From Pseudomonas gregormendelii (lineage in GTDB: Bacteria; Pseudomonadota; Gammaproteobacteria; Pseudomonadales; Pseudomonadaceae): 64,000 nucleotides of DNA. How positions within the stretch are numbered: the stretch's first letter is position 1; each line of letters starts with the position of its first letter. A program made the translations under genes and the position numbers. The stretch spans positions 144,257 to 208,256 of the forward strand of contig NZ_JADEVO010000005.1 of the NCBI RefSeq assembly GCF_017114825.1, given 5' to 3'. Shown here piece by piece: positions 47,454-57,272 of this stretch. The notes under the pieces were generated by a model. It searched no databases. It had not been told where the DNA came from and worked only from the letters and a program-made list of their open reading frames with translations.

Positions 47454-49232
47454 ATGGCTGACTACAAAGCGCCCCTGCGCGATATGCGCTTCGTTCTCAA
47501 TGAAGTGTTCGAGGTCGCCAAACTCTGGGCCGAGTTGCCTGCGCTGGCCGACACCGTCGACGCGCAAACCGTAGAGGCCATTCTCGAGGAAGCCGGCAAG
47601 GTCACCAGCAAAAGTATCGCACCGCTCAGTCGCGCGGCCGATGAAGAAGGTTGCCATTGGGCGGACGGTGCTGTCACCACGCCGGCAGGTTTCCCCCAGG
47701 CTTATCAGACTTACGCCGAAGGCGGTTGGGTCGGTGTAGGCGGTGATCCGGCCTACGGTGGCATGGGCATGCCCAAGGCGGTGTCTGCTCAGGTCGAAGA
47801 GATGGTCAACTCTGCCAGCCTGTCTTTCGGCCTGTACCCGATGCTGACCGCCGGCGCCTGCCTGTCGATCAATGCCCATGCCAGCGAAGAGCTCAAGGCC
47901 GCCTACCTGCCGAACATGTACTCCGGTGTCTGGGCAGGCTCGATGTGCCTGACCGAACCGCACGCCGGTACCGACCTGGGGATCATCCGCACCAAGGCAG
48001 AGCCTCAGGCCGACGGTTCATACAAGGTCAGCGGCACCAAGATCTTCATCACCGGCGGCGAACACGACCTGACCGATAACATCATCCACCTGGTGCTGGC
48101 CAAACTGCCAGACGCACCTGCGGGGCCCAAGGGTATTTCCCTGTTCCTGGTGCCCAAGTTCATGGTCAATGCCGATGGCAGCCTGGGCGCGCGCAACCCG
48201 GCCAATTGTGGGTCGATCGAACACAAAATGGGTATCCAGGCCTCCGCGACCTGCGTGATGAACTTCGACGAAGCCGTGGGTTATCTGGTCGGGGAGCCGA
48301 ACAAAGGCCTGGCTGCGATGTTTACCATGATGAACTACGAGCGCCTGGGCGTCGGCATTCAAGGGCTGGCCACTGCCGAACGCTCTTACCAGAACGCCGT
48401 TGAATACGCTCGCGACCGCCTGCAGAGCCGCTCGCCGACAGGTGCGCAAAACAAGGACAAGGTGGCTGACCCGATCATCGTCCACCCGGACGTGCGGCGC
48501 ATGCTGCTGACCATGAAAGCCTCGAACGAAGGCGGCCGTGCGTTCTCCACCTATGTGGCCATGCAGCTCGACACCGCCAAGTTCAGCGAGGAGGCGGTCA
48601 CCCGCAAGCGCGCAGAAGACCTGGTGGCGCTGCTGACCCCGGTCGCCAAGGCGTTCCTGACCGACCTGGGGCTGGAGACTACCGTGCACGGCCAGCAGGT
48701 CTTTGGTGGCCATGGCTACATTCGCGAATGGGGCCAGGAGCAACTGGTGCGCGACGTGCGCATCACGCAGATCTACGAAGGCACTAACGGCATCCAGGCA
48801 CTGGATCTGGTCGGCCGCAAGATCGTCGGCAGCGGCGGGGCGTTTTATAACCTGTTCGCTGACGAGATCCGTCACTTCACCGCGACGGCAAGCGCCGACC
48901 TTTCGGAGTTCACCAAGCCGCTCAACGATGCTGTGACAACGCTCGACGAGCTGACTGCCTGGCTGCTGGATCGTGCCAAAAGCAACCCGAATGAAATTGG
49001 CGCCGCCTCGGTCGAGTACCTGCAGGCATTTGGTTATGTGGCCTACGCCTATATGTGGGCGCTGATGGCCAAGGCCGCGTTCGGCAAGGAAAACCAGGAT
49101 GATTTCTACGCGAGCAAACTGGGCACTGCGCGTTTCTACTTCGCACGTCTGCTGCCGCGTATTCATTCGTTGAGCGCTTCGGTGCAGGCGGGCAGCGAGT
49201 CGCTGTTCCTGCTGGATGCAGCACAATTTTAA
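47454..49232 (+). CDS. Acyl-CoA dehydrogenase (long form), copy 3
   Basis: 592 residues. [91 protein letters not shown]. The most divergent of the three: it lacks the HCG before TDLG (AG instead) and has a different C-terminal part. An AGG site is present seven bases before ATG. The three copies with the same start motif (YKAPLRD) arose by duplication and have stayed together. Confidence 0.94.
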   Translation: MADYKAPLRDMRFVLNEVFEVAKLWAELPALADTVDAQTVEAILEEAGKVTSKSIAPLSRAADEEGCHWADGAVTTPAGFPQAYQTYAEGGWVGVGGDPAYGGMGMPKAVSAQVEEMVNSASLSFGLYPMLTAGACLSINAHASEELKAAYLPNMYSGVWAGSMCLTEPHAGTDLGIIRTKAEPQADGSYKVSGTKIFITGGEHDLTDNIIHLVLAKLPDAPAGPKGISLFLVPKFMVNADGSLGARNPANCGSIEHKMGIQASATCVMNFDEAVGYLVGEPNKGLAAMFTMMNYERLGVGIQGLATAERSYQNAVEYARDRLQSRSPTGAQNKDKVADPIIVHPDVRRMLLTMKASNEGGRAFSTYVAMQLDTAKFSEEAVTRKRAEDLVALLTPVAKAFLTDLGLETTVHGQQVFGGHGYIREWGQEQLVRDVRITQIYEGTNGIQALDLVGRKIVGSGGAFYNLFADEIRHFTATASADLSEFTKPLNDAVTTLDELTAWLLDRAKSNPNEIGAASVEYLQAFGYVAYAYMWALMAKAAFGKENQDDFYASKLGTARFYFARLLPRIHSLSASVQAGSESLFLLDAAQF

Positions 49233-49245
49233 AGATGTAACGTCA

Positions 49246-49263
49246 TGTAAGCATTTGCTTACA
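49246..49263. promoter_or_regulatory. GacA upstream activating sequence of rsmY
   Basis: TGTAAGCATTTGCTTACA is a perfect TGTAAG-N6-CTTACA GacA box, extended by CGTC/GACG on both sides. It lies 57-74 bases before the inferred rsmY start, the usual distance. Confidence 0.93.
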
Positions 49264-49307
49264 CGACGTGCTGCCGATCTGCCCTATGCGAAAATTGGAT
49301 CCAGAGC

Positions 49308-49313
49308 TAATCT
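49308..49313 (+). promoter_or_regulatory. Inferred -10 element of rsmY
   Basis: TAATCT, seven bases before the inferred transcript start at about 49320. No good -35 is seen, as expected for a GacA-activated promoter. Confidence 0.55.
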
Positions 49314-49319
49314 ACTTCA

Positions 49320-49441
49320 CATGGACGTCGCGCAGGAAGCGCAAAGCAACAACACGGACACGTAGGATTCTGCCAGGACGGCGGAGCGAAATGGATGTCA
49401 GGGAAACAGTCTGCAAAGCCCCGCTTCGGCGGGGTTTTCTT
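49320..49441 (+). ncRNA. rsmY: RsmY regulatory small RNA
   Basis: About 120 bases that match the RsmY family: GCGCAGGAAGCGCAAAG hairpin near the 5' end, the 3' block CAGGGAAACAGTCTGCAAAG, and an intrinsic terminator. GGA motifs that bind RsmA/RsmE occur at 49323, 49335, 49356, 49365, 49376, 49383, 49393 and 49402. It titrates RsmA/E and so relieves translational repression of secondary metabolism, secretion and biofilm genes, under GacS/GacA. The exact ends are inferred from the -10, GacA box distance and terminator. The location agrees broadly with P. aeruginosa, where rsmY lies near the same aminotransferase region. Confidence 0.93.
49419..49441 (+). terminator. rsmY terminator
   Basis: Stem CCCCGC/GCGGGG with a TTCG tetraloop, followed by TTTTCTTT. 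Confidence 0.95.
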
Positions 49442-49470
49442 TGTCCGCAAGAAAATGCCGGCCTGCGCGC

Positions 49471-50367
49471 CTAACGCTCGGCCGGACCATTGATGACCTC
49501 TTCCAGCAGTGTACGCAACAAGGCCAGCGAGGCTTGTTGACGCTGCACATCGCGACACACCAAGCCTACTTTCAACGGCACCCGCGGCTCGGTCAACGGT
49601 TTCCATAGCAGTTCGTCGTTGCCCAGGGCCTTCTGTGAGCGTCCCGGAAGTACCGTGGCCAGGCGGGTGTGCGGCAGACTGTCGAGAATCCCCGCCATAT
49701 TATTCAGTTCCGCCTGCACTTGCGGACGCCGCCCGAGATTGGCTAGCTGTGTCTGCCAGATCTGCCGCACCTGAAACTCCTCCCCCAGCAACAACATTGG
49801 CAGTTCGGCGGCTTGGCTCATCGAGACTTTCTTGAATTCACGCAACGGGTGATCCGCCGGGATGACCAGCGTCAGTTCATCTTCGTACAGCAATACCCCG
49901 TGCAAACCAGGCTGGCGGGGCGGCAGGTAGCTGATGCCGATATCCAGCGATCCATTGAGCAAGCGTCGTTCTATTTCCAGGCCGGTCAATTCATAGATCT
50001 GCACCACCAGATGCGGTTGGGCCTTGCGCACCCGTTCGAGCATCTGCGGCACGAGGCTGGTGTGGACGGTCTGCAATACGCCGATGGCCAGGGTACGCAG
50101 GGCCTGGCCCTTGAAGTTGCCCAACGCTTCGCGCGCGCGCTGCAAGCCATCGAGCAAGGGCAAAGCGTGGTTGTACAAGGTATGAGCGGCCAGGGTCGGC
50201 AGCAGGCGCTTGCTGCTGCGTTCGAAGAGGCTGACGTCGAGGTTTTCCTCAAGGTGACGGATCTGCTGCGACAGGGCGGGTTGGGAGATGGCCAGTCGCT
50301 CCGCCGCCCGGCCCACATGACCTTCTTCGTAGACCGCGACGAAATAGCGCAGTTGCTTGAAATCCAT
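49471..50367 (-). CDS. LysR-family transcriptional regulator
   Basis: 298 residues. N-terminal winged helix (MDFKQLRYFVAVYEEGHVGRAAERLAISQPALSQQIRHLE) and a substrate-binding C-terminal domain. Divergent from the aminotransferase gene across a 169-base gap, so that gene is its likely target. Such regulators near pqq in other fluorescent pseudomonads have been listed with the PQQ cluster, but I cannot confirm this from sequence. Confidence 0.9.
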   Translation of the reverse strand: MDFKQLRYFVAVYEEGHVGRAAERLAISQPALSQQIRHLEENLDVSLFERSSKRLLPTLAAHTLYNHALPLLDGLQRAREALGNFKGQALRTLAIGVLQTVHTSLVPQMLERVRKAQPHLVVQIYELTGLEIERRLLNGSLDIGISYLPPRQPGLHGVLLYEDELTLVIPADHPLREFKKVSMSQAAELPMLLLGEEFQVRQIWQTQLANLGRRPQVQAELNNMAGILDSLPHTRLATVLPGRSQKALGNDELLWKPLTEPRVPLKVGLVCRDVQRQQASLALLRTLLEEVINGPAER

Positions 50368-50536
50368 AAGTAACTCTTATCGAAAGTACTGCTAAATCGA
50401 AATGGTCGAATGTCGCCCATCCGCCTAGTCTAACCGCAATGAGAGGGCTTACAGGGCCAACGCGGACGATGAACACCGATTACATTGAAGTCATTTACAT
50501 AGGCAATGCAAAAAACCTCCACCGAGGTGAAATCTG

Positions 50537-51820
50537 ATGAATCTGTTCAAAATGCGTCGTGGTCTCCCGGACCTTGACGACCTCGCCCTGGACGCGATTG
50601 CGCCATCTACAACGGTTAACCCCTCCCGCGAGTACCTGATGCCCAGCGTCGAGCGCCCTCAGCAAGTATTCGTGCGCGGCCAGGGCTCCTGGCTGTGGGA
50701 CAGCGCCGACCGGGCGTATCTGGATTTCACCCAGGGACGAGGTGCCAACAGCTTGGGGCATAGCCCTTCAGCGCTTGTGAGTGCGATTGCCGAGCAGGCG
50801 CAGGCGCTGATCAACCCCGGCTTTGCTTTGCACAACCGCGGCATGCTCAGCCTCGCCGCACGACTGTGCCAGCTCACCGGTAGCGACCAGGCGTACTTGC
50901 TCAACACCGGCACCGAAGCCTGCGAAGCGGCAATCAAGCTGGCGCGTAAATGGGGGCAGCGGCACCGTGCCGGAGCCTCGCGCATCATCGTGGCCAGCAA
51001 TGCTTGCCATGGCCGCAGTCTCGCGACTATTTCGGCGTCGGACAGCTCGACGCTGACCAATCGGTTCGAACCGCAACTTCCAGGCTTCAGTCACGTTCCG
51101 TTCAACGACCTCGCGGCTCTGCATGCGGCTGTCGACGCCAGAACGGTGGCGGTTATGCTTGAGCCGATCCAGAGCGAAGCAGGCGTCATCCCGGCCACCG
51201 CGAATTACCTCAAGGGCGTCGAGCGTTTGTGCCGCGAGCTGGGTATTTTGCTGATCTTCGATGAAGTGCAGACCGGTCTAGGCCGATGCGGCCAGCTACT
51301 CGTGGAACAATCCTGTGATGTCCGTGCCGATATCGTCGTGCTGGGCAAAGGCTTGGGCGGGGGAGTACCGCTGGCCGCTTTACTCGCCCGAGGTACTGCC
51401 TGTTGTTTCGACCGGGGTGAGCTGACGGGGACCCATCATGGTAATGCGCTGATGAGCGCTGCGGGCCTGGCAGTAATGGATGCGCTGCAGGAACGTGGAT
51501 TTCTCGAGCATGTCGTCACGGTCGGCCAGCACTTGCGCGAAGGCCTGGCGCGTCTGGCGCACCGTTACGGCCACGGCGAACTGCGCGGGCAAGGGCTGCT
51601 TTGGGGGTTGGATCTGTCCGACGACTCGGCCGAGGCAGTGGTCAAAGCCGCGCTGTACGAAGGCTTGCTGATCGACGCCCCGCAACCGGCTTGCCTGCGC
51701 TTCACCCCGGCACTCACGGTGAGCAAAGCCAACGTTGACGAGATGCTCCTGCGCCTGGCCCGTGCGTTCTCTCGCGTTCGCACCGCGCAACTGCAGTGCC
51801 GCAAAGGGATTGCCGTCTGA
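50537..51820 (+). CDS. Class III PLP aminotransferase (acetylornithine-transaminase-like)
   Basis: 427 residues. Class III features: SNACHGRSLATISAS, ILLIFDEVQTGLGRCG, and the PLP lysine in VVLGKGLGGGVPLAALL; the THHGNALMSAAGLAVM block and the overall length fit ArgD/AstC relatives, but an N-terminal extension (about 40 residues, MNLFKMRRGLPDLDDLALDA) differs. Probably transfers an amino group from an omega-amine or ornithine-type substrate. P. aeruginosa and P. putida have the same gene here. A terminator follows. Confidence 0.88.
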   Translation: MNLFKMRRGLPDLDDLALDAIAPSTTVNPSREYLMPSVERPQQVFVRGQGSWLWDSADRAYLDFTQGRGANSLGHSPSALVSAIAEQAQALINPGFALHNRGMLSLAARLCQLTGSDQAYLLNTGTEACEAAIKLARKWGQRHRAGASRIIVASNACHGRSLATISASDSSTLTNRFEPQLPGFSHVPFNDLAALHAAVDARTVAVMLEPIQSEAGVIPATANYLKGVERLCRELGILLIFDEVQTGLGRCGQLLVEQSCDVRADIVVLGKGLGGGVPLAALLARGTACCFDRGELTGTHHGNALMSAAGLAVMDALQERGFLEHVVTVGQHLREGLARLAHRYGHGELRGQGLLWGLDLSDDSAEAVVKAALYEGLLIDAPQPACLRFTPALTVSKANVDEMLLRLARAFSRVRTAQLQCRKGIAV

Positions 51821-51869
51821 CCAGACCCTTCCTGCAGGAATTTCCGAACCGTCTCGCGGTATAACGCAT

Positions 51870-51909
51870 CGCCCCAGGCCTGATTTTTTTGGCGTGGGGC
51901 GTTTTTTTT
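51870..51909 (+). terminator. Terminator after the aminotransferase gene
   Basis: Stem CGCCCCA (51870-51876) with TGGGGCG (51895-51901), then eight T residues. Confidence 0.85.
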
Positions 51910-52014
51910 GCCTGTATGGATGCGCTAAGCGTGGGAAGCAGTGAACCCTGACGAACGGCGCGGGTCGATTAGGTGTGCGGCTCACCGGAGCCTACTTCAA
52001 TCAGGAGCTGACCC

Positions 52015-52173
52015 ATGGATATCATTCGAATCATCATCGCCATTCTGTTGCCGCCACTGGGTGTGTTCCTGCAGGTGGGTTTTGGCGGGGCATTCTGGCT
52101 GAACATTCTGCTGACGCTGTGCGGGTATATTCCAGGGATCGTGCATGCGGTTTATATCATCGCCAAGCGTTGA
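52015..52173 (+). CDS. Pmp3/YqaE-family small membrane protein
   Basis: 52 residues, too short for many gene finders. MDIIRIIIAILLPPLGVFLQVGF... two membrane helices with the LPPLGVFLQVGFGGAFWLNILLTLCGYIPGIVHA signature of the Pmp3 (UPF0057) family, linked in yeast and plants to cation and membrane-potential balance. Strong CAGGAGCTGACCC site. Stand-alone gene between the aminotransferase and the pqq cluster; role in bacteria is unknown. Confidence 0.93.
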   Translation: MDIIRIIIAILLPPLGVFLQVGFGGAFWLNILLTLCGYIPGIVHAVYIIAKR

Positions 52174-52197
52174 GATGTGTTGCGTCAGTTATATTGC

Positions 52198-52250
52198 AAT
52201 CGCCAGCCAACTAGCGCCTACAGGTGTAGGCGCTAGCTGGCTGGCGATGC
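52198..52250. repeat. REP-like hairpin between the Pmp3 and S9 genes
   Basis: Near-perfect long inverted repeat, ATCGCCAGCCAACTAGCGCC with GGCGCTAGCTGGCTGGCGAT, loop of about eight bases. It lies at the convergent ends of the two genes and could terminate both. Confidence 0.85.
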
Positions 52251-52263
52251 TGGCACTGCGGTG

Positions 52264-54093
52264 TCAGCACTTGTCCAGCCCCAGCACCCGCCGATAGAAC
52301 AACCACTCCTGCTCCAGCGCGTGCGCCTGGTTGCTCGCCTTGCGAAAGCCGTGGCGCTCGTCCGCGTAGTAATGCGCTTGCACCACAATGCCGTTGTCCT
52401 GCAACGCCTTGACCATGTCACGGGTCTGCTGCGGTACCACCACGGCATCCAGTTCACCCTGGAAAAAAATCATCGGCACACCAATGTTGCTCGCATGCAG
52501 CAAAGGGGTTCGTGCGGCGTAGCGTTCGGCATCCTGCACCGGGTCGCCAATCAGCCAATCCAGGTAGTCACCTTCGAACTTGTGAGTGGCGCGGCCAAGG
52601 GCCACCGGGTCGCTCACGCCGTAAAGACTGGCGCCTGCGCGGAAGACGTGGTGAAAAGCCAGCGCACACAGGGTGGTGTAGCCACCGGCGCTGCCGCCGC
52701 GGATGAATGCCTGGTCACCTTCAATCAACCCGCTGTCGGCCAGATGGGAAACGACGGCACAGGCGTCTTCGACGTCCACTTCGCCCCAACTCAAATGCAG
52801 CGCCTGACGATAGGCTCGTCCATAACCGCTGCTGCCACGATAATTCAGATCGGCCACGGCGAAGCCGCGTTGCGTCCAATACTGGATTCGCGGATCGAGC
52901 ATCGGATAGCAGGCGGAGGTTGGGCCACCGTGGATGAACACTACCAGCGGCGGCTTCGCCTCAGCGCTCATCGCCGGATAGAAGAAGCCATGGGCTTCAC
53001 CCGTTCCGCTGGGGTAACGCAGGGTTTGCGCAGTGCTGATCTGATCGGCAGGCAGTGGCGCGATGCCACCGGCCAGCACGTTGAACTCGCCGGTGGCGCG
53101 ATCGATGGCAATCACGGCTGATGGGCTGACCGGCGAAGCCGCGATGCAATAGATGAATTGCTCATCAAGGGCGAGATGCCGAAAGCGACTGTAGCCGCCC
53201 GTGAAATCTTTATCTTGATTGCCTGCCAGGCCCAGCTTGCCAAAACCTTCTTCGGTCCAGCTTGCCAGGTAGCTGTCGTCGGCCAGGGGCAGCCATGTAC
53301 AGCCACCGAGCTGCCACGGCGCGGGGGCGTGATCGGCAGCGGCTGCGGGAAGTGGGTGAAGCCCGTCTTCGGCCTCGACCCAGGGCTGCCAGTAGCCGGC
53401 GCGATCGGTCAGGCAGGACAGGCGACCACGGGTATCGAAGCGCGGTTGCTGGAGTGATTCGTCGTTGCGCTGACCAGCCACGCAGCGCGGGCTGTTGAAA
53501 CCGCCATCACTGTCGCGCTCGGCGACCATCAATCGGGTAGCGGTCCAGGGTTGATGCGGTCGGCTCCATTCGATCCACGCCAGGCGCCGGGCGCCTTTGC
53601 TCAGAGTTGGCGCGGCGTAGAAGTCGGCACCTTCTGCCAGCAGGTGACGGCTGCCGTTGGCAATATCGATGGCGACCAGTCGATGGCGGTCCCGGTGCTC
53701 CTCGACGGCCAGGACCTGGCCATCGGCGAACTGCAGGTCACCGTAACGGCATTCACCTGAAGTCAGCCCAACCGGGGTTTCACCGGCCAGCGACTGTCGA
53801 TACAGTTGCTGGTCAGCCTCGTTGACGAAAACAATCCCGTCATCGGTCAGGCAGAACGCGCCGCCGCCATATTCGTAGACACGACTGCGCACGCTGAACC
53901 CGGCAGGCGTCAGGCAGCGGGCCTGACTATTGCGCCAATGCCAAATGCGACACGCGCCATCCTCAGGACGGTACTCGTTCCAGAACAAACCCTGGGAGCC
54001 GAGCTGCAGCTCCGCAAAGTCGACACCGGCGGCGACGGCCCTGGCGGCGCTGAAAGGCTCAGCTTTTGGCGATGAGGCGTGAGTTTCGTTCAT
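52264..54093 (-). CDS. S9-family prolyl oligopeptidase-type peptidase, pqq-linked
   Basis: About 609 residues from ATG 54093 (TTG 54114 would add seven). N-terminal beta-propeller-like part and C-terminal alpha/beta hydrolase with the nucleophile in [13 protein letters not shown] and the catalytic His in [19 protein letters not shown]. No signal peptide, so cytosolic. The gene overlaps pqqE by 35 bases and follows it on the same strand, so it is part of the pqq operon; such a peptidase accompanies pqqE in other fluorescent pseudomonads. A role in trimming the PqqA peptide is attractive but unproven. Confidence 0.9.
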   Translation of the reverse strand: MNETHASSPKAEPFSAARAVAAGVDFAELQLGSQGLFWNEYRPEDGACRIWHWRNSQARCLTPAGFSVRSRVYEYGGGAFCLTDDGIVFVNEADQQLYRQSLAGETPVGLTSGECRYGDLQFADGQVLAVEEHRDRHRLVAIDIANGSRHLLAEGADFYAAPTLSKGARRLAWIEWSRPHQPWTATRLMVAERDSDGGFNSPRCVAGQRNDESLQQPRFDTRGRLSCLTDRAGYWQPWVEAEDGLHPLPAAAADHAPAPWQLGGCTWLPLADDSYLASWTEEGFGKLGLAGNQDKDFTGGYSRFRHLALDEQFIYCIAASPVSPSAVIAIDRATGEFNVLAGGIAPLPADQISTAQTLRYPSGTGEAHGFFYPAMSAEAKPPLVVFIHGGPTSACYPMLDPRIQYWTQRGFAVADLNYRGSSGYGRAYRQALHLSWGEVDVEDACAVVSHLADSGLIEGDQAFIRGGSAGGYTTLCALAFHHVFRAGASLYGVSDPVALGRATHKFEGDYLDWLIGDPVQDAERYAARTPLLHASNIGVPMIFFQGELDAVVVPQQTRDMVKALQDNGIVVQAHYYADERHGFRKASNQAHALEQEWLFYRRVLGLDKC

Positions 54094-55234
54094 TGCGAAA
54101 GGCCAGTTGTTCAATGGTTTGGGTCGCGTGCTCGGCTTCTTCGCGGGCCTTGAGAATCACGCCGTGGTGTTGCGACTTGCTGCAAACCGGGTCGGCATTG
54201 CTCGCGTCTCCGGTGAGCATGAAGGCCTGGCAGCGGCAGCCGCCGAAGTCCTTTTCTTTCTCGTCGCACGAGCGGCACGGTTCAGGCATCCAGTCGTAAC
54301 CGCGAAAACGGTTGAAGCCGAACGAGTCGTACCAGATGTGCTGCATGCTGTGATCGCGCACGTTGGGGAACTGTACAGGCATTTGTCGCGCGCCGTGACA
54401 GGGCAGGGCGGTGCCGTCCGGGGTGACCGTCAGGAAGATACTGCCCCAGCCGTTCATGCAGGCTTTCGGACGTTCTTCGTAGTAGTCCGGCGTGACGAAG
54501 ATCAGCTTGCACGGATGCCCTTCGGCCTCCAGTTTGGCCCGGTATTCGTTGGTGATGCGCTCGGCACGCACCAGTTGTTCCCTGGTTGGCAACAGGCCGA
54601 CCCGATTGAGCTGCGCCCAGCCGTAGAACTGGCACGTTGCGAGCTCGACGAAATCGGCCTCGAGGGCGATGCACAGCTCGATGATGCGGTCGATCTTGTC
54701 GATGTTGTGCCGATGGGTCACGAAGTTCAGCACCATCGGGTAGCCATGGGCTTTCACTGCCCGGGCCATTTCCAGCTTCTGCGCGAAGGCCTTTTTCGAG
54801 CCGGCCAGCAAGTTGTTCACTTGCTCGTCGCTGGCTTGGAAACTGATCTGAATGTGGTCCAGTCCAGCCTTCTTGAAGTCGCTGATTTTCTGCTCGGTAA
54901 GCCCGATGCCTGAGGTAATCAGGTTGGTGTAAAAGCCCAGTTTGCGCGCTTCGGCGATCAGTTCGGCGAGGTCCTGGCGCACCAGGGGTTCACCGCCGGA
55001 AAAGCCCAGCTGCGCGGCGCCCATTTCCCGCGCCTCGCGAAATACCTTGATCCACTGCTCGGTGCTCAGCTCTTTGCCCTGCTCGGCGAAATCCAGGGGA
55101 TTGGAGCAGTAGGGGCATTGCAGGGGGCAGCGATAGGTCAGCTCGGCCAGGAGCCAGAGAGGCAAGCCGATTTCAGGCTTGGGCGGTAACTTGTCCGACA
55201 CGCCGTCAGGCAAGTTCGATCCAGTGCTGAGCAC
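54059..55234 (-). CDS. pqqE: PQQ biosynthesis radical SAM enzyme
   Basis: 391 residues from GTG 55234, the start that gives a normal N-terminus ([35 protein letters not shown]). Radical SAM cluster C36-x3-C40-x2-C43; C-terminal SPASM cluster cysteines in [14 protein letters not shown]...LPCHGA and [19 protein letters not shown]. It joins the Glu and Tyr side chains of PqqA, the first step toward PQQ. The gene overlaps pqqD by 29 bases. Confidence 0.96.
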   Translation of the reverse strand: MLSTGSNLPDGVSDKLPPKPEIGLPLWLLAELTYRCPLQCPYCSNPLDFAEQGKELSTEQWIKVFREAREMGAAQLGFSGGEPLVRQDLAELIAEARKLGFYTNLITSGIGLTEQKISDFKKAGLDHIQISFQASDEQVNNLLAGSKKAFAQKLEMARAVKAHGYPMVLNFVTHRHNIDKIDRIIELCIALEADFVELATCQFYGWAQLNRVGLLPTREQLVRAERITNEYRAKLEAEGHPCKLIFVTPDYYEERPKACMNGWGSIFLTVTPDGTALPCHGARQMPVQFPNVRDHSMQHIWYDSFGFNRFRGYDWMPEPCRSCDEKEKDFGGCRCQAFMLTGDASNADPVCSKSQHHGVILKAREEAEHATQTIEQLAFRNERNSRLIAKS

Positions 55235-55481
55235 GGGCGACCTCCATGAATTGCTCAATGTCTTCACTAAGCTCGGGCACACCCGGGAACTGTGCGTCCA
55301 GCTCGGCGATGATCGTTGCCACGTCGCGCTCGCCGTCGATCAGGCCGCCAATCAGGGCGGCGCTGTCGTTGAGTTTGATCATGCCTTCGGGGTAAAGCAG
55401 CACGTGGCCTTTCTGCGCTGGTTCATATTGGAAACGGTAGCCCGGGCGCCAGGTGGGGGTTTTGCTGCGATCAAAACTCAT
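55206..55481 (-). CDS. pqqD: PQQ biosynthesis peptide chaperone
   Basis: 91 residues. Small winged-helix-like RiPP recognition protein that binds PqqA and hands it to Pqq[49 protein letters not shown] overlaps the pqqC stop (55478-55481). Typical length. Confidence 0.96.
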   Translation of the reverse strand: MSFDRSKTPTWRPGYRFQYEPAQKGHVLLYPEGMIKLNDSAALIGGLIDGERDVATIIAELDAQFPGVPELSEDIEQFMEVARAQHWIELA

Positions 55482-56230
55482 AAGATGATTCCTTTATGCC
55501 AGACCCGTTGTGCGGTCACGCTGTGATACGGCGGGCGGTTCAGTTCGTAGGCCATGCTCATGGCATCGAGCATGCTCCAAAGAATGTCCAGTTTGAACTG
55601 GAGAATTTCCAGCATGCGCTCCTGGCCTTCCCGCGTCGTGTAGTGCTGCAGGGTAATCGCCATCCCGTGCTCGACATCGCGGCGTGCCTGGCCCAGGCGG
55701 GTACGGAAATATTCGTAGCCGGCAGGGTCGATCCACGGGTAGTGCTGCGGCCAGCTGTCGAGGCGCGACTGGTGGATCTGCGGTGCGAACAGTTCAGTCA
55801 AGGAACTGCTGGCGGCTTCCTGCCAACTGGCTCGGCGGGCGAAATTGACGTAAGCGTCCACGGCGAAGCGCACGCCGGGCAACACCAGTTCCTGGGAGCG
55901 CAGCTGGTCCGGATCGAGGCCAACGGCCTGGCCCAGGCGCAACCAGGCTTCGATCCCGCCGTCTTCACCGGGGGCGCCGTCGTGGTCGAGCAGGCGTTGT
56001 ATCCACTCGCGGCGGATTTCGCGGTCCGGGCAGTTGGCGAGGATCGCCGCATCTTTGAGGGGGATGTTCACCTGATAGTAGAAGCGGTTGGCGACCCAGC
56101 CCTGAATCTGCTCGCGGCTGGCGCGACCTTCGTACATCGCCACGTGGTAGGGGTGGTAGATGTGGTAGTAGGCGCCCTTGGCGCGCAGGGCGGCTTCGAA
56201 TTCGGTGGGGGACATCGGGGTGTCGGGCAT
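55478..56230 (-). CDS. pqqC: Pyrroloquinoline-quinone synthase
   Basis: 250 residues, the usual length. Cofactor-free oxidase that completes ring closure and eight-electron oxidation of AHQQ to PQQ. The [44 protein letters not shown] block contains the active-site His and Tyr positions; the C-terminal [25 protein letters not shown] is standard. ATG 56230. Confidence 0.97.
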   Translation of the reverse strand: MPDTPMSPTEFEAALRAKGAYYHIYHPYHVAMYEGRASREQIQGWVANRFYYQVNIPLKDAAILANCPDREIRREWIQRLLDHDGAPGEDGGIEAWLRLGQAVGLDPDQLRSQELVLPGVRFAVDAYVNFARRASWQEAASSSLTELFAPQIHQSRLDSWPQHYPWIDPAGYEYFRTRLGQARRDVEHGMAITLQHYTTREGQERMLEILQFKLDILWSMLDAMSMAYELNRPPYHSVTAQRVWHKGIIL

Positions 56231-56256
56231 TTCGGTTCTCCGGTGTTCGGTGGTGT

Positions 56257-56279
56257 CCGGGCTTGCCCGCGATGGGGCC
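56257..56279. repeat. Partial REP unit between pqqB and pqqC
   Basis: GTCCGGGCTTGCCCGCGATGGGG-like half unit at 56257-56279, unpaired, within the pqq operon. Confidence 0.6.
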
Positions 56280-56284
56280 GTCAG

Positions 56285-57196
56285 CTACAGCACAATACTC
56301 ATGCCGTCATAGGCCACTTCAACCTTGCGCCGAACCAGCTCGGCACGCTGCGGCGAATCTTCATCGAGAATCGGGTTGGTGTTGTTGATGTGAATAAGCA
56401 CCTTGCGCTGATCAGGCAGCTGTTCCAGCACTTCGAGCATGCCCCCCGGGCCGTTTTGCGCCAGATGGCCCATTTCCCGACCGGTGCGAGTACCAACGCC
56501 GCGACGCTGCATCTCGTCGTCATCCCACATCGTGCCATCGACCAGCACGCAGTCGCTGGAGGCCATGATCTCCAGCAACGGCGCATCGACCTTGCCCAGG
56601 CCTGGCGCATAGAACAGCTTGCCGCCGGTGTTCAGGTCTTCGACGATAAGGCCGATGTTGTCACCCGGATGCGGGTCGAAGCGGTGTGGCGAGTAAGGCG
56701 GTGCCGCACTGCGCAAAGGCAGCGGAGTGAAGCGCAGGTTCGGGCTGGAGGGGATACTGAAGCTGTCGTCGAGCTCGATGCGGTTCCAGCTCAACCCGCC
56801 GTTCCAGTGGGTCAGCATGGTGAACAACGGAAAACCTGTGCTCAGGTCCTCATGAACCATGTCCGTACACCACACCTGGTGCGGGCAACCTTCGCGCAGG
56901 CTGAGCAGGCCGGTGGTGTGGTCGATCTGGCTGTCCATCAGGATGATCGCGCTGATGCCCGTATCGCGCAGTGCGCGGCCCGGTTGCATCGGGGCGAAGC
57001 TCTGGAGCTGGGCGCGGATGTCCGGCGAGGCATTGCACAGCACCCAATTGACGCCGTCATCGGATATCGCGATGGACGACTGGGTACGCGCGGTGGCCTT
57101 CAGGCTGCCGTCGCGAAAGCCTGCGCAGTTCGCGCAGTTGCAGTTCCACTGGGGGAAACCACCGCCAGCGGCGGAACCTAGAATCTGGACAAACAT
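56285..57196 (-). CDS. pqqB: PQQ biosynthesis metallo-beta-lactamase-fold protein
   Basis: 303 residues. Metallo-beta-lactamase fold hydroxylase needed for PQQ; N-terminal [24 protein letters not shown] with the CxCxxC zinc site, [19 protein letters not shown] metal-binding region, and [19 protein letters not shown]. It lies 76 bases after pqqA with an attenuating terminator in between. Confidence 0.96.
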   Translation of the reverse strand: MFVQILGSAAGGGFPQWNCNCANCAGFRDGSLKATARTQSSIAISDDGVNWVLCNASPDIRAQLQSFAPMQPGRALRDTGISAIILMDSQIDHTTGLLSLREGCPHQVWCTDMVHEDLSTGFPLFTMLTHWNGGLSWNRIELDDSFSIPSSPNLRFTPLPLRSAAPPYSPHRFDPHPGDNIGLIVEDLNTGGKLFYAPGLGKVDAPLLEIMASSDCVLVDGTMWDDDEMQRRGVGTRTGREMGHLAQNGPGGMLEVLEQLPDQRKVLIHINNTNPILDEDSPQRAELVRRKVEVAYDGMSIVL

Positions 57197-57219
57197 GGCC
57201 GCTCCAACATTTCAAATCC

Positions 57220-57253
57220 GAAAAATAAAAACGCCCCGGTGAACCGAGGCGCT
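57220..57253 (-). terminator. Intercistronic terminator between pqqA and pqqB
   Basis: On the coding (minus) strand: stem CGCCTCGGT/ACCGGGGCG followed by TTTTTATTTTT. It would stop most transcripts after pqqA, yielding more PqqA peptide than enzymes. Confidence 0.9.
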
Positions 57254-57272
57254 GAACCGCGAGAACAACTTA

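Noticed and set aside
49509..50373. Frames opposite the LysR gene
   Set aside because: Antisense shadows; the LysR protein is complete.
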